Positions 8,121 through 16,306 of a DNA stretch of 64,000 nt are shown here, in pieces. The notes beneath the pieces are model-generated. The model saw only the letters and a program-made list of their open reading frames with translations. It was not told the DNA's origin and did not search any database. The DNA is from Cellulomonas sp. Root930. Its GTDB lineage: Bacteria > Actinomycetota > Actinomycetes > Actinomycetales > Cellulomonadaceae. A program made the position numbers and the translations under genes. Positions within the stretch are counted from its first letter, which is position 1. Every line of letters starts with the position of its first letter. Location: positions 545,274 to 609,273 of the forward strand of contig LMJI01000002.1 of NCBI GenBank assembly GCA_001429255.1, written 5' to 3'.

Positions 8121-8705
8121 GTGGGGTGGGTTGAGATCCTCGGGTTCGTCACCGGCGCGGCGTGCGTCTGGCTGGCGGCCCGCGAGAACGTCTGGAACTT
8201 CCCCGTGGGGATCGTCAACACCGGGTTGTTCCTGGTCCTGTTCACGTCCGCCGGGCTGTACGCCAACGCCGGGCTCCAGGTGGTCTACCTCGTGCTCAAC
8301 GGGCTGGGCTGGTACTGGTGGCTGCGCGGCGGGCGGGACCGGGGGGTGCTCGAGGTGCGGCGGACCCCCCGGATCGTCTGGCCGGTGGGTGCGGTCGCGG
8401 TCGGTGTCCTCACCGCCGGGCTCACCGTGCTGCTGCGGGACGCGTCCGCCGCCCCCTTCTGGGACTCGCTGACCACCTCGCTCAGCCTCGTCGCGCAGCT
8501 CATGCTCGGCCGCAAGTGGGTGGGCAGCTGGGCGGTGTGGATCGTCACGGACGTCCTGCTCGTCGGGCTGTACGCGAGCCAGGGGCTCTACCTCACCGCG
8601 GTGCTCTACGCGCTGTTCATCGGGTTGTGCGTGCAGGGGGCGCGGCGCTGGCGACGCGCGCTGACGGTCCCGACCGAGTCGCGGGACGTCGTGGCCGTCC
8701 CATGA
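8121..8705 (+). CDS. pnuC: PnuC-family nicotinamide riboside transporter
   Basis: A 194-residue membrane protein with about seven predicted helices. The N-terminal segment VGWVEILGFVTG, the W-N-F-P-x-G-I signature (NVWNFPVGIVN) and the late RKWVGSWAVWIVTDV match PnuC, a facilitator that imports nicotinamide riboside for NAD synthesis. The neighbour NadR would trap it by phosphorylation. The family begins at the VGWVE segment, so I place the start at GTG 8121; an in-frame GTG at 8058 would add 21 unconserved residues. The stop overlaps the nadR start (ATGA). Confidence 0.85.
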   Translation: MGWVEILGFVTGAACVWLAARENVWNFPVGIVNTGLFLVLFTSAGLYANAGLQVVYLVLNGLGWYWWLRGGRDRGVLEVRRTPRIVWPVGAVAVGVLTAGLTVLLRDASAAPFWDSLTTSLSLVAQLMLGRKWVGSWAVWIVTDVLLVGLYASQGLYLTAVLYALFIGLCVQGARRWRRALTVPTESRDVVAVP

Positions 8706-9760
8706 CTCACGGCCTCGTGATCGGCAAGTTCTACCCACCCCACGCCGGCCACCTCGCCCTCGTGCGAGCGGCCCTCGCCCGGTGCGACCGGGTGACCGTG
8801 CAGGTGCTGGGCTCCTCGCAGGAGAGCCTGACGCCCGAGCTGCGCGCGTCGTGGCTGCGCGCGGAGCTGCCCGGTGCCCACGTCGTGGCCGCGCTCGACG
8901 ACGCGCCCGTCGACTACGCCAGCCCGCACGCCTGGGACGCGCACGTGGCGGTGATCCGTGGCCTCCTCGACGCTCCGGTCGACGTGGTCCTCACGTCCGA
9001 CTCCTACGGTGCCGAGCTGGCGCAACGCTTGGGTGCGACCTGGGTGCAGGTCGACCCGGGTCGACGCTCGACGCCGGTCTCGGGCAGTGCCGTGCGAGCG
9101 GATCCCGCGCGCTACTGGTGGGCCCTGCCGGCCGCGGTCCGGGCCTGGTTCGTGCGCCGGGTCGTGGTGCTCGGCGCGGAGTCGACGGGCACCACGACGC
9201 TGGCCGAGGACCTGACCGCGCACTTCGGCCTGCCCACGGTCGCCGAGTTCGGCCGCGAGTGGTCCGAGGTCCGACCCGGGGGTCTGGCCGCGCCGTGGCA
9301 CACCGCCGAGTTCGACCTGGTGGCCCGCGAGCAGGCGCGGCGCGAGGACGACGCGGCGGCAGCCTCCCCGGTCCCGCTTCTCGTGTGCGACACCGACGTG
9401 CTCGCCACGACCGTGTGGCACGAGCGCTACGTCGGCCGCCCGAGCCCGAGCGTCACCGCGCTGGCGGCGCAGCGCGTGCCCGACCTGTACCTGCTCACGG
9501 GCGACGAGATCCCCTTCGTGCAGGACGGGATGCGCGACGGCGAGCACCTGCGGCACACGATGCAGGACCGCTTCCGGGACGCGCTCGCCGCGCAGCCGGC
9601 ACCGTGGGTGGAGCTGCGGGGGTCGCGCGCGGAGCGTCTCGAGCGCGCGATCGCCCTCGTCGACCCGCTCCTGGCCACGCCACGTCCCCTGGCGGAGCCC
9701 CTCGAGCAGCGGCACGGCGACCCGGAGCGCATCAGCCGTCTGCGAGACTCCGTCGCGTGA
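8702..9760 (+). CDS. nadR: NadR-like NMN adenylyltransferase / ribosylnicotinamide kinase
   Basis: A 352-residue bifunctional enzyme without the N-terminal HTH of enterobacterial NadR. Residues 1-140 are the nucleotidyltransferase domain with GKFYPPHAGH (8-17) and the STPVSGSAVR loop (about 123-132). Residues 150-340 are the kinase domain, with a P-loop-like GAESTGTTT (158-166), a DTDV segment and a C-terminal lid. The canonical Walker A lysine is a Thr here, which may reduce kinase activity or be a lineage variant. It probably phosphorylates imported nicotinamide riboside and adenylates NMN to NAD. Overlaps of 4 nt with both pnuC and the MoxR gene imply one operon. Confidence 0.82.
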   Translation: MTHGLVIGKFYPPHAGHLALVRAALARCDRVTVQVLGSSQESLTPELRASWLRAELPGAHVVAALDDAPVDYASPHAWDAHVAVIRGLLDAPVDVVLTSDSYGAELAQRLGATWVQVDPGRRSTPVSGSAVRADPARYWWALPAAVRAWFVRRVVVLGAESTGTTTLAEDLTAHFGLPTVAEFGREWSEVRPGGLAAPWHTAEFDLVAREQARREDDAAAASPVPLLVCDTDVLATTVWHERYVGRPSPSVTALAAQRVPDLYLLTGDEIPFVQDGMRDGEHLRHTMQDRFRDALAAQPAPWVELRGSRAERLERAIALVDPLLATPRPLAEPLEQRHGDPERISRLRDSVA

Positions 9761-11361
9761 CCGACACGCGCCCCGAGCCGCTCCTGGACCAGGTGTCGCA
9801 GGCCCCGACCCGCGCCGGCGCACGCCGTTCCTCGGCGGACCGCCTCGACCTCGACGTCGACCAGCTGTTCGCGGACGCGGACGGCTCGGTCGCGGTCTCC
9901 GGTCCGGCCCCGCTCGACGAGAAGCTGCGGCAGGCCTACTTCTGGATGGTCAACCACGCGATCATCAGCCCGCACTACGACGTCGAGTTCCAGGACGTGA
10001 CGCGGCCGCGCACGCACTTCCGGCTGGGCGACTCCAAGGCCGAGGTCGACCTGCCGACCGACCAGTCGTACTCCTCGTTCGTCCTGCTGCCGCTGCTCAC
10101 GTTCGCGGTCCGCGGCCGGTGCCTGCTCGTCGGTGGTCCGGGGCGGGGCAAGACGGCCAGCGCGATCCTCATGGGCGTGCTCGCGGGCTACCCGGTGCGG
10201 GAGGTCCGCCGGGCCATGCAGCACGGCCACCCGCAGCTGACCGTGCAGGACATGTTCGGCACGCCGCTGCCCCGGGACCTGGTCGCCGCGGAGAGCCTGG
10301 CCGACATCGAGGTCGCCTGGCGGTCGTGGCTCGGGCTGCGGGTCAAGATCGTCGACGAGTACAACCGGATCCCCACGCGCACGCAGTCCGCGCTGCTCAC
10401 CGTGCTCGCGGACGGCTACGTCGAGGTGTTCGACCAGGTCTACGAGACCGGCGCGGCGGCCTGGTACCTCACCGCCAACGACGACGCGGGCGGCGGCACG
10501 TTCCAGGTGGTGGATGCCCTGCGCGACCGCATCGACGTGGTCGTCAAGGCGCTGTCGTTCAACTCCCGCTTCGTCGGTGACCTGGTGGAGCGCGCGGAGC
10601 GCGGGCTGCGCCCGGAGGAGCACGTGCCGCCGGCGATCGTCTTCGACGCCGACGAGCACGAGCGCCTGCACCGCGAGGTCGTCGCCGTGCCCATCCCGGT
10701 GCCCGTGCGCCGCCGGCTCGAGTACTTCGCCGCGCAGCTGGAGCTCCTGGAGCGCGCCGCGCGCCAGCTGGAGTACCGCACCAAGGACACCGCGCGACTG
10801 GCCGGTCAGGACCCGCACCTGCTCGCGGCGCTGGACACCGGGCGCGACCATCGCGCGGACATCGGCTCGCAGACGCTCAACGGGCTCTCGGTGCGCGCGC
10901 TGCAGTCGCTCGTCGCCTACGCCAAGGCCATGGCCTACTTCCGGGGGAACGCCGAGGTCACGCTCGACGACCTGCGCGCGGTCGTGCCGTTCGTCCTGCA
11001 CGACAAGCTGCAGCCCGACCTGCAGTCGCCCGCGTTCGACGACCCGGAGCGGGAGGCGCTGCGCACCGACCGCGTGTCCTGGATCCGGGACCTGTTCGAC
11101 ACCGCGTGCCGGCAGTTCGACGCCGAGGGCCTGGACACCGACGACCCGGTCGGGAGCATCCTGGCCGAGCTCGCGGTCGGCCTCGACGGGCTGGCGGAGA
11201 CCGAGGTGCGTCGCCGCCTGGCGCAGATCGAGGGCGTGCTGTCCGGGTGGGAGGACGCCACCAAGCTGCACGGCAGCCTGTTCGAGGACGCGCTCGCGCT
11301 GAAGTACGCGCACCAGCGGTACTCGGCGTACCTGTCGTGGCTGCGGTGGAGCGGCGCGTGA
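9757..11361 (+). CDS. MoxR-family AAA+ ATPase
   Basis: A 534-residue AAA+ protein. Walker A GGPGRGKT is at 126-133, Walker B KIVDEYN near 197-203 with Asp200-Glu201, and the sensor-1 Asn in LTAND near 241. A helical lid and a long C-terminal extension follow. MoxR ATPases work with vWA proteins as chaperone-like machines that remodel or activate partners, and a vWA gene lies two genes downstream. The first 100 residues are unlike plain MoxR proteins and may be an adaptor. The GTG start overlaps the nadR stop. It is longer than typical MoxR proteins (about 320-350). Confidence 0.82.
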   Translation: MTDTRPEPLLDQVSQAPTRAGARRSSADRLDLDVDQLFADADGSVAVSGPAPLDEKLRQAYFWMVNHAIISPHYDVEFQDVTRPRTHFRLGDSKAEVDLPTDQSYSSFVLLPLLTFAVRGRCLLVGGPGRGKTASAILMGVLAGYPVREVRRAMQHGHPQLTVQDMFGTPLPRDLVAAESLADIEVAWRSWLGLRVKIVDEYNRIPTRTQSALLTVLADGYVEVFDQVYETGAAAWYLTANDDAGGGTFQVVDALRDRIDVVVKALSFNSRFVGDLVERAERGLRPEEHVPPAIVFDADEHERLHREVVAVPIPVPVRRRLEYFAAQLELLERAARQLEYRTKDTARLAGQDPHLLAALDTGRDHRADIGSQTLNGLSVRALQSLVAYAKAMAYFRGNAEVTLDDLRAVVPFVLHDKLQPDLQSPAFDDPEREALRTDRVSWIRDLFDTACRQFDAEGLDTDDPVGSILAELAVGLDGLAETEVRRRLAQIEGVLSGWEDATKLHGSLFEDALALKYAHQRYSAYLSWLRWSGA

Positions 11362-12308
11362 CCGACGGCGTCGACCGGGGTTCCGCCTTCGGGCGGTGGC
11401 TGGTCGCGGACCGGTCCGCGGTGGACGCGGTCCTGCAGGGTGCGGTCGCGAGCGGCGGTGACCGGGACGTCGTCCGTGCCGCGGTGGTCGACCTGGCCGC
11501 GTCGGCCGAGGCGTTCGCCACCGGGGGAGAGCTCGACCCGGTGCTCGCCCGGGCGCTCCTGGGCAGGGTCGTGGATCTCGCCGCGCGCGGTCGGTGGGCC
11601 GTCGGCGGAGCTGACCGCACGGCGGTGACCGACGTCCTGCCCCGCCTCACGGGCCTGCTGTGCAGCCAGCCGGTGGCGACCGTCGACGCCGTGTGCGCCG
11701 CGTCCCGCGCGGTGGCGCGCGCCGGTGACCTCCGACTCTTCGGTTCCCTGCTCGCGGCGGTGCCCGAGGTCGCCGAACCGGCCACGGTCCGCTCGGTGGT
11801 GCTCGTGGCGGCGTGGCGCTCGGGCGCAGCCCGGTTCCGCGCGGCCGCGCTGCGCGAGGCGAGGTCGCTGCCGGCATCCGTCGCGGTCCCTGTCCTCGGG
11901 ATGCCCGCGGGGACGGACCCCTCCGTGGCGCTCGCGCGGCACGCGCTCGACCCGTGGTGGTGGCCGGGCTACCGGTCGGAGCCGGGGGTCCTGCGGCGCG
12001 TCGGTGGCTTCCGCGGGTTCGGCGGACCCTGGGTGACGGCTCCGCGGGTGGTGCCGGGTGGTCCGACGGGATGTGCGGTCACGGCCGACGGGGCCACCTG
12101 GGCGGTCGTCGCGGACGTGCACGGGGCCGCCGTGGTGCGGCTCGGGGACGAGCAGACGGGAACCGCGCCGGCGGCAGCACCGGCCCGGCTGCCCGTGCCG
12201 TGGGCGGACCGGATCACGGGGACCGCCCCCGCGAGCGCCGACGGTGCGGTCCTCCTGGTCAGCCGCCTGCACTCGTACTGGGTGGACGCCGTCCGGGTGG
12301 CCGCATGA
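11358..12308 (+). CDS. uncharacterised protein of the MoxR-vWA operon (316 aa)
   Basis: I do not recognise the family. The protein is 316 residues, Ala/Val/Arg-rich, without a signal peptide or clear membrane helix. Residues 1-170 look alpha-helical and repeat-like. A conspicuous DPWWWPGYRSEPG segment follows near 197-209, then a beta-rich C-terminal third with repeated short strands (GATWAVVADVHGAAVVRLG). The GTG start overlaps the MoxR stop and its own stop overlaps the next ATG, so it should be made in step with both. A position between MoxR and vWA suggests an adaptor or target-recognition subunit; this is inference. Confidence 0.7.
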   Translation: MTDGVDRGSAFGRWLVADRSAVDAVLQGAVASGGDRDVVRAAVVDLAASAEAFATGGELDPVLARALLGRVVDLAARGRWAVGGADRTAVTDVLPRLTGLLCSQPVATVDAVCAASRAVARAGDLRLFGSLLAAVPEVAEPATVRSVVLVAAWRSGAARFRAAALREARSLPASVAVPVLGMPAGTDPSVALARHALDPWWWPGYRSEPGVLRRVGGFRGFGGPWVTAPRVVPGGPTGCAVTADGATWAVVADVHGAAVVRLGDEQTGTAPAAAPARLPVPWADRITGTAPASADGAVLLVSRLHSYWVDAVRVAA

Positions 12309-14035
12309 CGGCGGACCTCGACGCGCTGCGCGACCGGTGGCTGGCGGCGTGGCCGCAGGCGCTCGCGGCGTGGGGTCGCACGTCGCGGATGCACGCCCCG
12401 GTGCTGCACACCGAGCCGTGCCACATGGGGTCCTGGGCCTGGTACGCCACGGACGACCCGGAGGTGCACGTCGACCTGACCGTCGTCGCCGAGCGGGGCA
12501 TCGAGGACCACGCGCTCGCCGTGCTCGCCCACGAGGTCGGTCACCACCTGCTCGCCCCCGTCGACCGGCTGACGAGCCTGAGGATCGCGGCGCGCATCAA
12601 GGTCGGCCTCGTCGACATGGACCATCTCGTCGGGCTCGTCGACAACCTGTGGTGCGACCTGCTGATCAACGACCGCCTGCAGCGCCAGGCGGGGATCGAC
12701 CGTGCCGCGCTCGCGCAGACCGTGGGTGCGGCGCAGGCCGACAACCCCCTGGGCGTGCTGGTGGGCCGCACGTACGAGATCCTCTGGGGGCTGCCGCGCG
12801 GGCAGCTCGCCGCGGAGGGATCGGCGGCCGAGGACCACGCCATGCTCTGCTCCCGGCTGGTGCGGGCGTACGCGCGCGACCCGGTCGGCGGTGCCGCGGG
12901 CTTCGCGCGGCTGGTCCGGACGCACATCGACCCGGCCTGGCTCCGGGATCCCGACAACGGCGCCGACGTCGGTGGTCTCGCGTGCGGCGGCGACCACGGC
13001 GGGGACGACAGCATCCCGTTCGGGCTGGCCTCCGACCCCACGCTCGGCGCGCCCGCGACGCACCCCGCCCTGGACCCGCGCGTGGTGGGGACCACCGACG
13101 TGCCCGAGGCGACGCCGGTCGAGCTGACCCCCGGGGGTGCGGGCGGCGCCGGGAACGCGCTCCAGCCGGCGGCCCTGCACGCGCTGCTCACCGCGATGGG
13201 CAGCCCCACGACCGCACAGCAGGTGGCCGCCGCCTGGTACCGCGAGCGCGCTGCCCCGCACCTCGTGCCGTTCCCGGTGCGTGAGGGCCCGACGACGTCC
13301 GAGCAGCTGTTGGGCGGGCTCGACCCGTGGGAGGTCGGTGACGACCTGTCCACCATCGACTGGTCGGGCACGATGACCGCGTCGCCCGTGGTGGTGCCGG
13401 GCATGACCACGGTGCAGCGCGCGTACCTCGAGGACGAGTCGGTGCAGGAGCGGCCGCGACCGGTCGACCTCGACCTCTACCTGGACTCGTCGGGCTCGAT
13501 GCCCGACCCCTCCGCGTCCTACGCACCGATCGCGCTCGCCGGGGCGGTGCTCGCGCTGTCCGCGCTGCGGGCCGGCGCCCGGGTGCAGGCGACGACGTGG
13601 AGCGGCCCCGGCCTGACCATCGGCACCGACGGGTTCACCCGCGACGTCGATGCCGTCCTGCAGGCGGTCGTCGCGCACATCGGCGGCGGCACCTCGTTCC
13701 CGCTGGCCCTGCTCGAGCGCACCCACCTGGGCACCCCGCCCACCGCGACCGGGCCGACGCACGTCGCCGTGATCTCGGACTCGGGCGTCACGACGATGTT
13801 CCGGCCCTGGTCGGCCGAGGGCGAGACGTCGAGCGACGTGGCGGCGCGCGCGCTGGAGTCGGCGGGTGGCGGGGGCAGTCTCGTCCTGCAGATCCCGGAG
13901 TCGTACCGGCACGGGATCGAGGCGCTCGCCGGCGACTACGACGTGTACCCGGTGACCACCGACGACGACCTGGTCACCTTCGCGCGGGACTTCTCGCGTG
14001 CGACCTGGGGGAGGCAGTCCCGTGCCCGCACCTGA
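12305..14035 (+). CDS. HExxH metallopeptidase-like / von Willebrand A fusion protein
   Basis: A 576-residue two-part protein. The N-terminal part has a zincin-type HEVGHH (His76, Glu77, His80) followed by DNLWCDLLINDRL (about 113-125), like the N-x-x-x-D-x-x-IN signature of DUF2201-type putative metallopeptidase domains. A Gly/Pro-rich linker (about 220-290) leads to a vWA-like domain with a full MIDAS: DSSGSM (394-399), GGGTSF and ISDSGV. Related fusions are known beside MoxR ATPases. Here it may be the metal-dependent effector or scaffold driven by the ATPase. Its ATG overlaps the preceding stop (ATGA) and its 3' end overlaps the next gene by 14 nt. Confidence 0.78.
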   Translation: MTADLDALRDRWLAAWPQALAAWGRTSRMHAPVLHTEPCHMGSWAWYATDDPEVHVDLTVVAERGIEDHALAVLAHEVGHHLLAPVDRLTSLRIAARIKVGLVDMDHLVGLVDNLWCDLLINDRLQRQAGIDRAALAQTVGAAQADNPLGVLVGRTYEILWGLPRGQLAAEGSAAEDHAMLCSRLVRAYARDPVGGAAGFARLVRTHIDPAWLRDPDNGADVGGLACGGDHGGDDSIPFGLASDPTLGAPATHPALDPRVVGTTDVPEATPVELTPGGAGGAGNALQPAALHALLTAMGSPTTAQQVAAAWYRERAAPHLVPFPVREGPTTSEQLLGGLDPWEVGDDLSTIDWSGTMTASPVVVPGMTTVQRAYLEDESVQERPRPVDLDLYLDSSGSMPDPSASYAPIALAGAVLALSALRAGARVQATTWSGPGLTIGTDGFTRDVDAVLQAVVAHIGGGTSFPLALLERTHLGTPPTATGPTHVAVISDSGVTTMFRPWSAEGETSSDVAARALESAGGGGSLVLQIPESYRHGIEALAGDYDVYPVTTDDDLVTFARDFSRATWGRQSRART

Positions 14036-14651
14036 GACCCCGGCCGGGCCCGCGCTCGCGACGGTCCGCCACCGGCTCGGTGTCGCACCCCCCGACCTGT
14101 TCGAGCCGGGCGTGGTCGTGCCGGCGCTCGTCGCCGACCTCGCGATCGAGCTGGACGGCACCCTCCTCGACGCCGACTCGCTGGTCCGGCTCGACGACGA
14201 CCTCTCGCACGGTCCGGCGACCCCCCACGACGTGATCGTGACGCGGCGCGTGCTGGTCGGGCTCGTCTGCTGGCTGGTGCTCGACCCGGACGTGCGCACC
14301 GACCCCGGGGTGCGCGAGGCGGTCGCTCAGGTCGGCGGACCGACGCGGTGGATGCTCCGCATCGTCACCGACGTCCAGCGCGAGCTGGTCGGGCTGCGTG
14401 CGGACAAGGACTGGGTGCTGCGGGACGAGGGCCGCGAGGAGCTGGCCCGGGCGTTCCTGCGGTTCGCCGGGGTGCTGCCGGCAGGAGAGGCTGCTGCGGC
14501 GGCCCAGGACCGGTGGCTGGCGGTGAGCACGGCGTACCAGCGGGACCTCGTGCGGGCGATGGCCGTCGAGCAGGCGCGGGCCGAGGAGCTCGAGCGCGCC
14601 CTCGCGGCGCAGAAGGCGAAGGAGGCGGCGGCGCAGTATGCGAACTACTGA
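14022..14651 (+). CDS. uncharacterised helical protein of the MoxR-vWA operon (209 aa)
   Basis: Family not recognised. The 209 residues are mostly alpha-helical and acidic in the first half (ADLAIELDGTLLDADSL near 45-60). A C-terminal coiled coil, rich in Ala, Glu and Lys, runs from about 165 to the end. The GTG start at 14022 has GGGGGAGG just upstream and lies inside the end of the vWA gene; the gene in turn overlaps the next start by 14 nt. Such nested overlaps show a coupled translation unit. No catalytic motif is visible; a structural partner of the vWA protein is a reasonable guess. Confidence 0.65.
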   Translation: MPAPETPAGPALATVRHRLGVAPPDLFEPGVVVPALVADLAIELDGTLLDADSLVRLDDDLSHGPATPHDVIVTRRVLVGLVCWLVLDPDVRTDPGVREAVAQVGGPTRWMLRIVTDVQRELVGLRADKDWVLRDEGREELARAFLRFAGVLPAGEAAAAAQDRWLAVSTAYQRDLVRAMAVEQARAEELERALAAQKAKEAAAQYANY

Positions 14652-16044
14652 GCAGCCCGCGGTCCCCGACCCCGTCCTGGGCGAGTACGCGCCGATGGGC
14701 GCGGCGACGCTCACCGACGCCGAGCGCTGGCCCACCCTCGACGACGACGGGCACGCACGGCTCGCGGCCCTGCGCGGGCACGCCGACGCGCCCCCGTGGG
14801 TGCACGCGACGGGCGACCGGCTCACCGCGGCCGACGAACCCGTGCTGGCGGCGGCCGAGCGCGGCCCGACCGACACCGACTGGGTCGAGGCGCTGATCGC
14901 CCGGGCGCACGCCGACGTGCCTGCGTACCGGCGAGCGCAGCGGGAGGGCCGCAGCGGTCCGGGTTCGGCGCTGTCCGAGCTCCCGCCCGTCACGCGGCGG
15001 CACCTGGTGGACGACCTGGCGTCGTACGTCCCCGTCGACGTGCCCCTCGACCGCGTGCTCGAGGGGTCGAGCTCGGGCAGCACCGGGGCAGCGCTGCGGG
15101 TGCCGCTGCATCCGGCGAGCGTGGCCGCGGACCTGGTGCTCCTGCAGCGGCTGGTCGCGTCGACGGGTGCCGTGTGGGAGCCGGACCCCCGGCGCCTCGG
15201 GCTGGCCAACGTGGTGGACCAGCGCGTCGCGTTCACGTACGCGTCGGCGATGACGGCCTTCCGTCGCGCGGCCGGACTGCCTGCGCCCCTGATGGCCCGG
15301 CTCAACCTCAGCGGCTGGCCCGACCCGGCCGGCCGCGACCGGTTCCTCACCGGGCTGGACCCCCAGGTGCTCAGCACCTCGACCTTGCCGCTGGTGCGCC
15401 TCCTCGGGCTCGACCTCGACCTGCACCCGGTGGCGGTCGTCAGCGGCGCGACCGACCTGCCGGCGTCCGTGCGGGCGGCCGCCGCGGCTCGGTGGGGCTG
15501 CCCGGTGATCGACCTCTACGGGCTGCGCGAGACCGGGCCGGTGGCCGCGTCCCTCGACGGTGGTGGCCACGTCCTCGTCCCGCGGCGCGTGCACGTCGAG
15601 ATCCTCGACGCGTCGGGACAGACCGTGCCCGACGGGAGCCGCGGCGAGGTCGTCGTGACGGTCGACGAGAACCCGTACCTGCCGCTGCTGCGCTACCGCA
15701 CGGGCGACCACGCCGCGCTCGTCCGCGACGCCCGGGGCGCGGTGCTCGTCGGGCTGGAGGGACGCGCACCCGTGCTGTTCCGCGCGGCTGACGGGACGCT
15801 CCGACCCTCGATCGACGCGACCCAGCTGCTCCAGGCCTACGGGCTCGCGGCGTACCACCTGCACCAGGGCGCCGACGGGTCCGTGCACCTGCGGGCGCTC
15901 CCGCTGCGCGGCCTCGGCCTCGACCCGCGTGCGGCCGCGGACGCCGTCGCCCGCTGGCTCGGCCGGCCCGTCGGGCTGACGGTCCTGGACGACGTCGGGG
16001 GGCTCGGCCCGGGCAAGCCGCGCCGGTTCTCGGTCGACGGCTGA
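14638..16044 (+). CDS. adenylate-forming enzyme, PaaK/CapK-like CoA-ligase family
   Basis: A 468-residue member of the ANL superfamily, closest in outline to phenylacetate-CoA ligase and CapK-like proteins. The P-loop core is GSSSGSTG (about 143-150), the A5-like motif YGLRETG follows near 295, the A7 motif YRTGDH near 355, and the C-terminal GKPRRF supplies the A10 lysine. It should activate a carboxylate with ATP and pass it to CoA, a carrier or a nucleophile. It ends the pnuC-nadR-MoxR operon, overlapping the previous gene by 14 nt. The substrate is unknown, and an enzyme of this type in a MoxR-vWA locus is unusual. Confidence 0.75.
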   Translation: MRTTEQPAVPDPVLGEYAPMGAATLTDAERWPTLDDDGHARLAALRGHADAPPWVHATGDRLTAADEPVLAAAERGPTDTDWVEALIARAHADVPAYRRAQREGRSGPGSALSELPPVTRRHLVDDLASYVPVDVPLDRVLEGSSSGSTGAALRVPLHPASVAADLVLLQRLVASTGAVWEPDPRRLGLANVVDQRVAFTYASAMTAFRRAAGLPAPLMARLNLSGWPDPAGRDRFLTGLDPQVLSTSTLPLVRLLGLDLDLHPVAVVSGATDLPASVRAAAAARWGCPVIDLYGLRETGPVAASLDGGGHVLVPRRVHVEILDASGQTVPDGSRGEVVVTVDENPYLPLLRYRTGDHAALVRDARGAVLVGLEGRAPVLFRAADGTLRPSIDATQLLQAYGLAAYHLHQGADGSVHLRALPLRGLGLDPRAAADAVARWLGRPVGLTVLDDVGGLGPGKPRRFSVDG

Positions 16045-16058
16045 GCAGGGCCGTGCGT

Positions 16059-16064
16059 TACCCT
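16059..16064 (+). promoter_or_regulatory. probable -10 box of ileS (TACCCT)
   Basis: TACCCT lies 15 nt after the preceding stop and just before the T-box leader. The -35 region is weak. A start site near 16070-16072 would give a leader of about 235 nt. Confidence 0.4.
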
Positions 16065-16070
16065 GGGCCG

Positions 16071-16306
16071 CACAGGCGTCGACCCGGCCATCACCGGTGA
16101 GCCTCCGGAAGAACGGGTGCGCGAGCATCTCAGTAGAACCGGACGGGTAGGCCCGTCACAGCCCTCATCAAGTGGTCGACGCCCCGGTGACGGGGAGCCG
16201 GCAAGCGAGGTGGTACCGCGGTAGAGCCCGGCCGGTCCGGGTCCGATCGTCCTCGCAGCCGAGAGCGACGCACCCCACCGGGTGCCGACCACAGGAGAGC
16301 CGCACG
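16071..16306 (+). promoter_or_regulatory. isoleucine T-box riboswitch of ileS
   Basis: The leader contains the T-box core GAGGTGGTACCGCGG (16207-16221), whose TGGT can pair with the ACCA end of uncharged tRNA-Ile, and a candidate specifier ATC (16090-16092) in the first stem. An AGTAGAACCGG linker lies near 16132-16142. No U-tract terminator precedes ileS and the leader runs up to the Shine-Dalgarno AGGAGA (16292-16297), so control is probably translational, as known for actinobacterial ileS T-boxes. Confidence 0.85.

Noticed and set aside
8018..8738. N-terminal extension of the HAD gene to 8738
   Set aside because: The extension is antisense to pnuC, is rich in Arg/Pro/His, and the HAD motif I begins right after GTG 8018.
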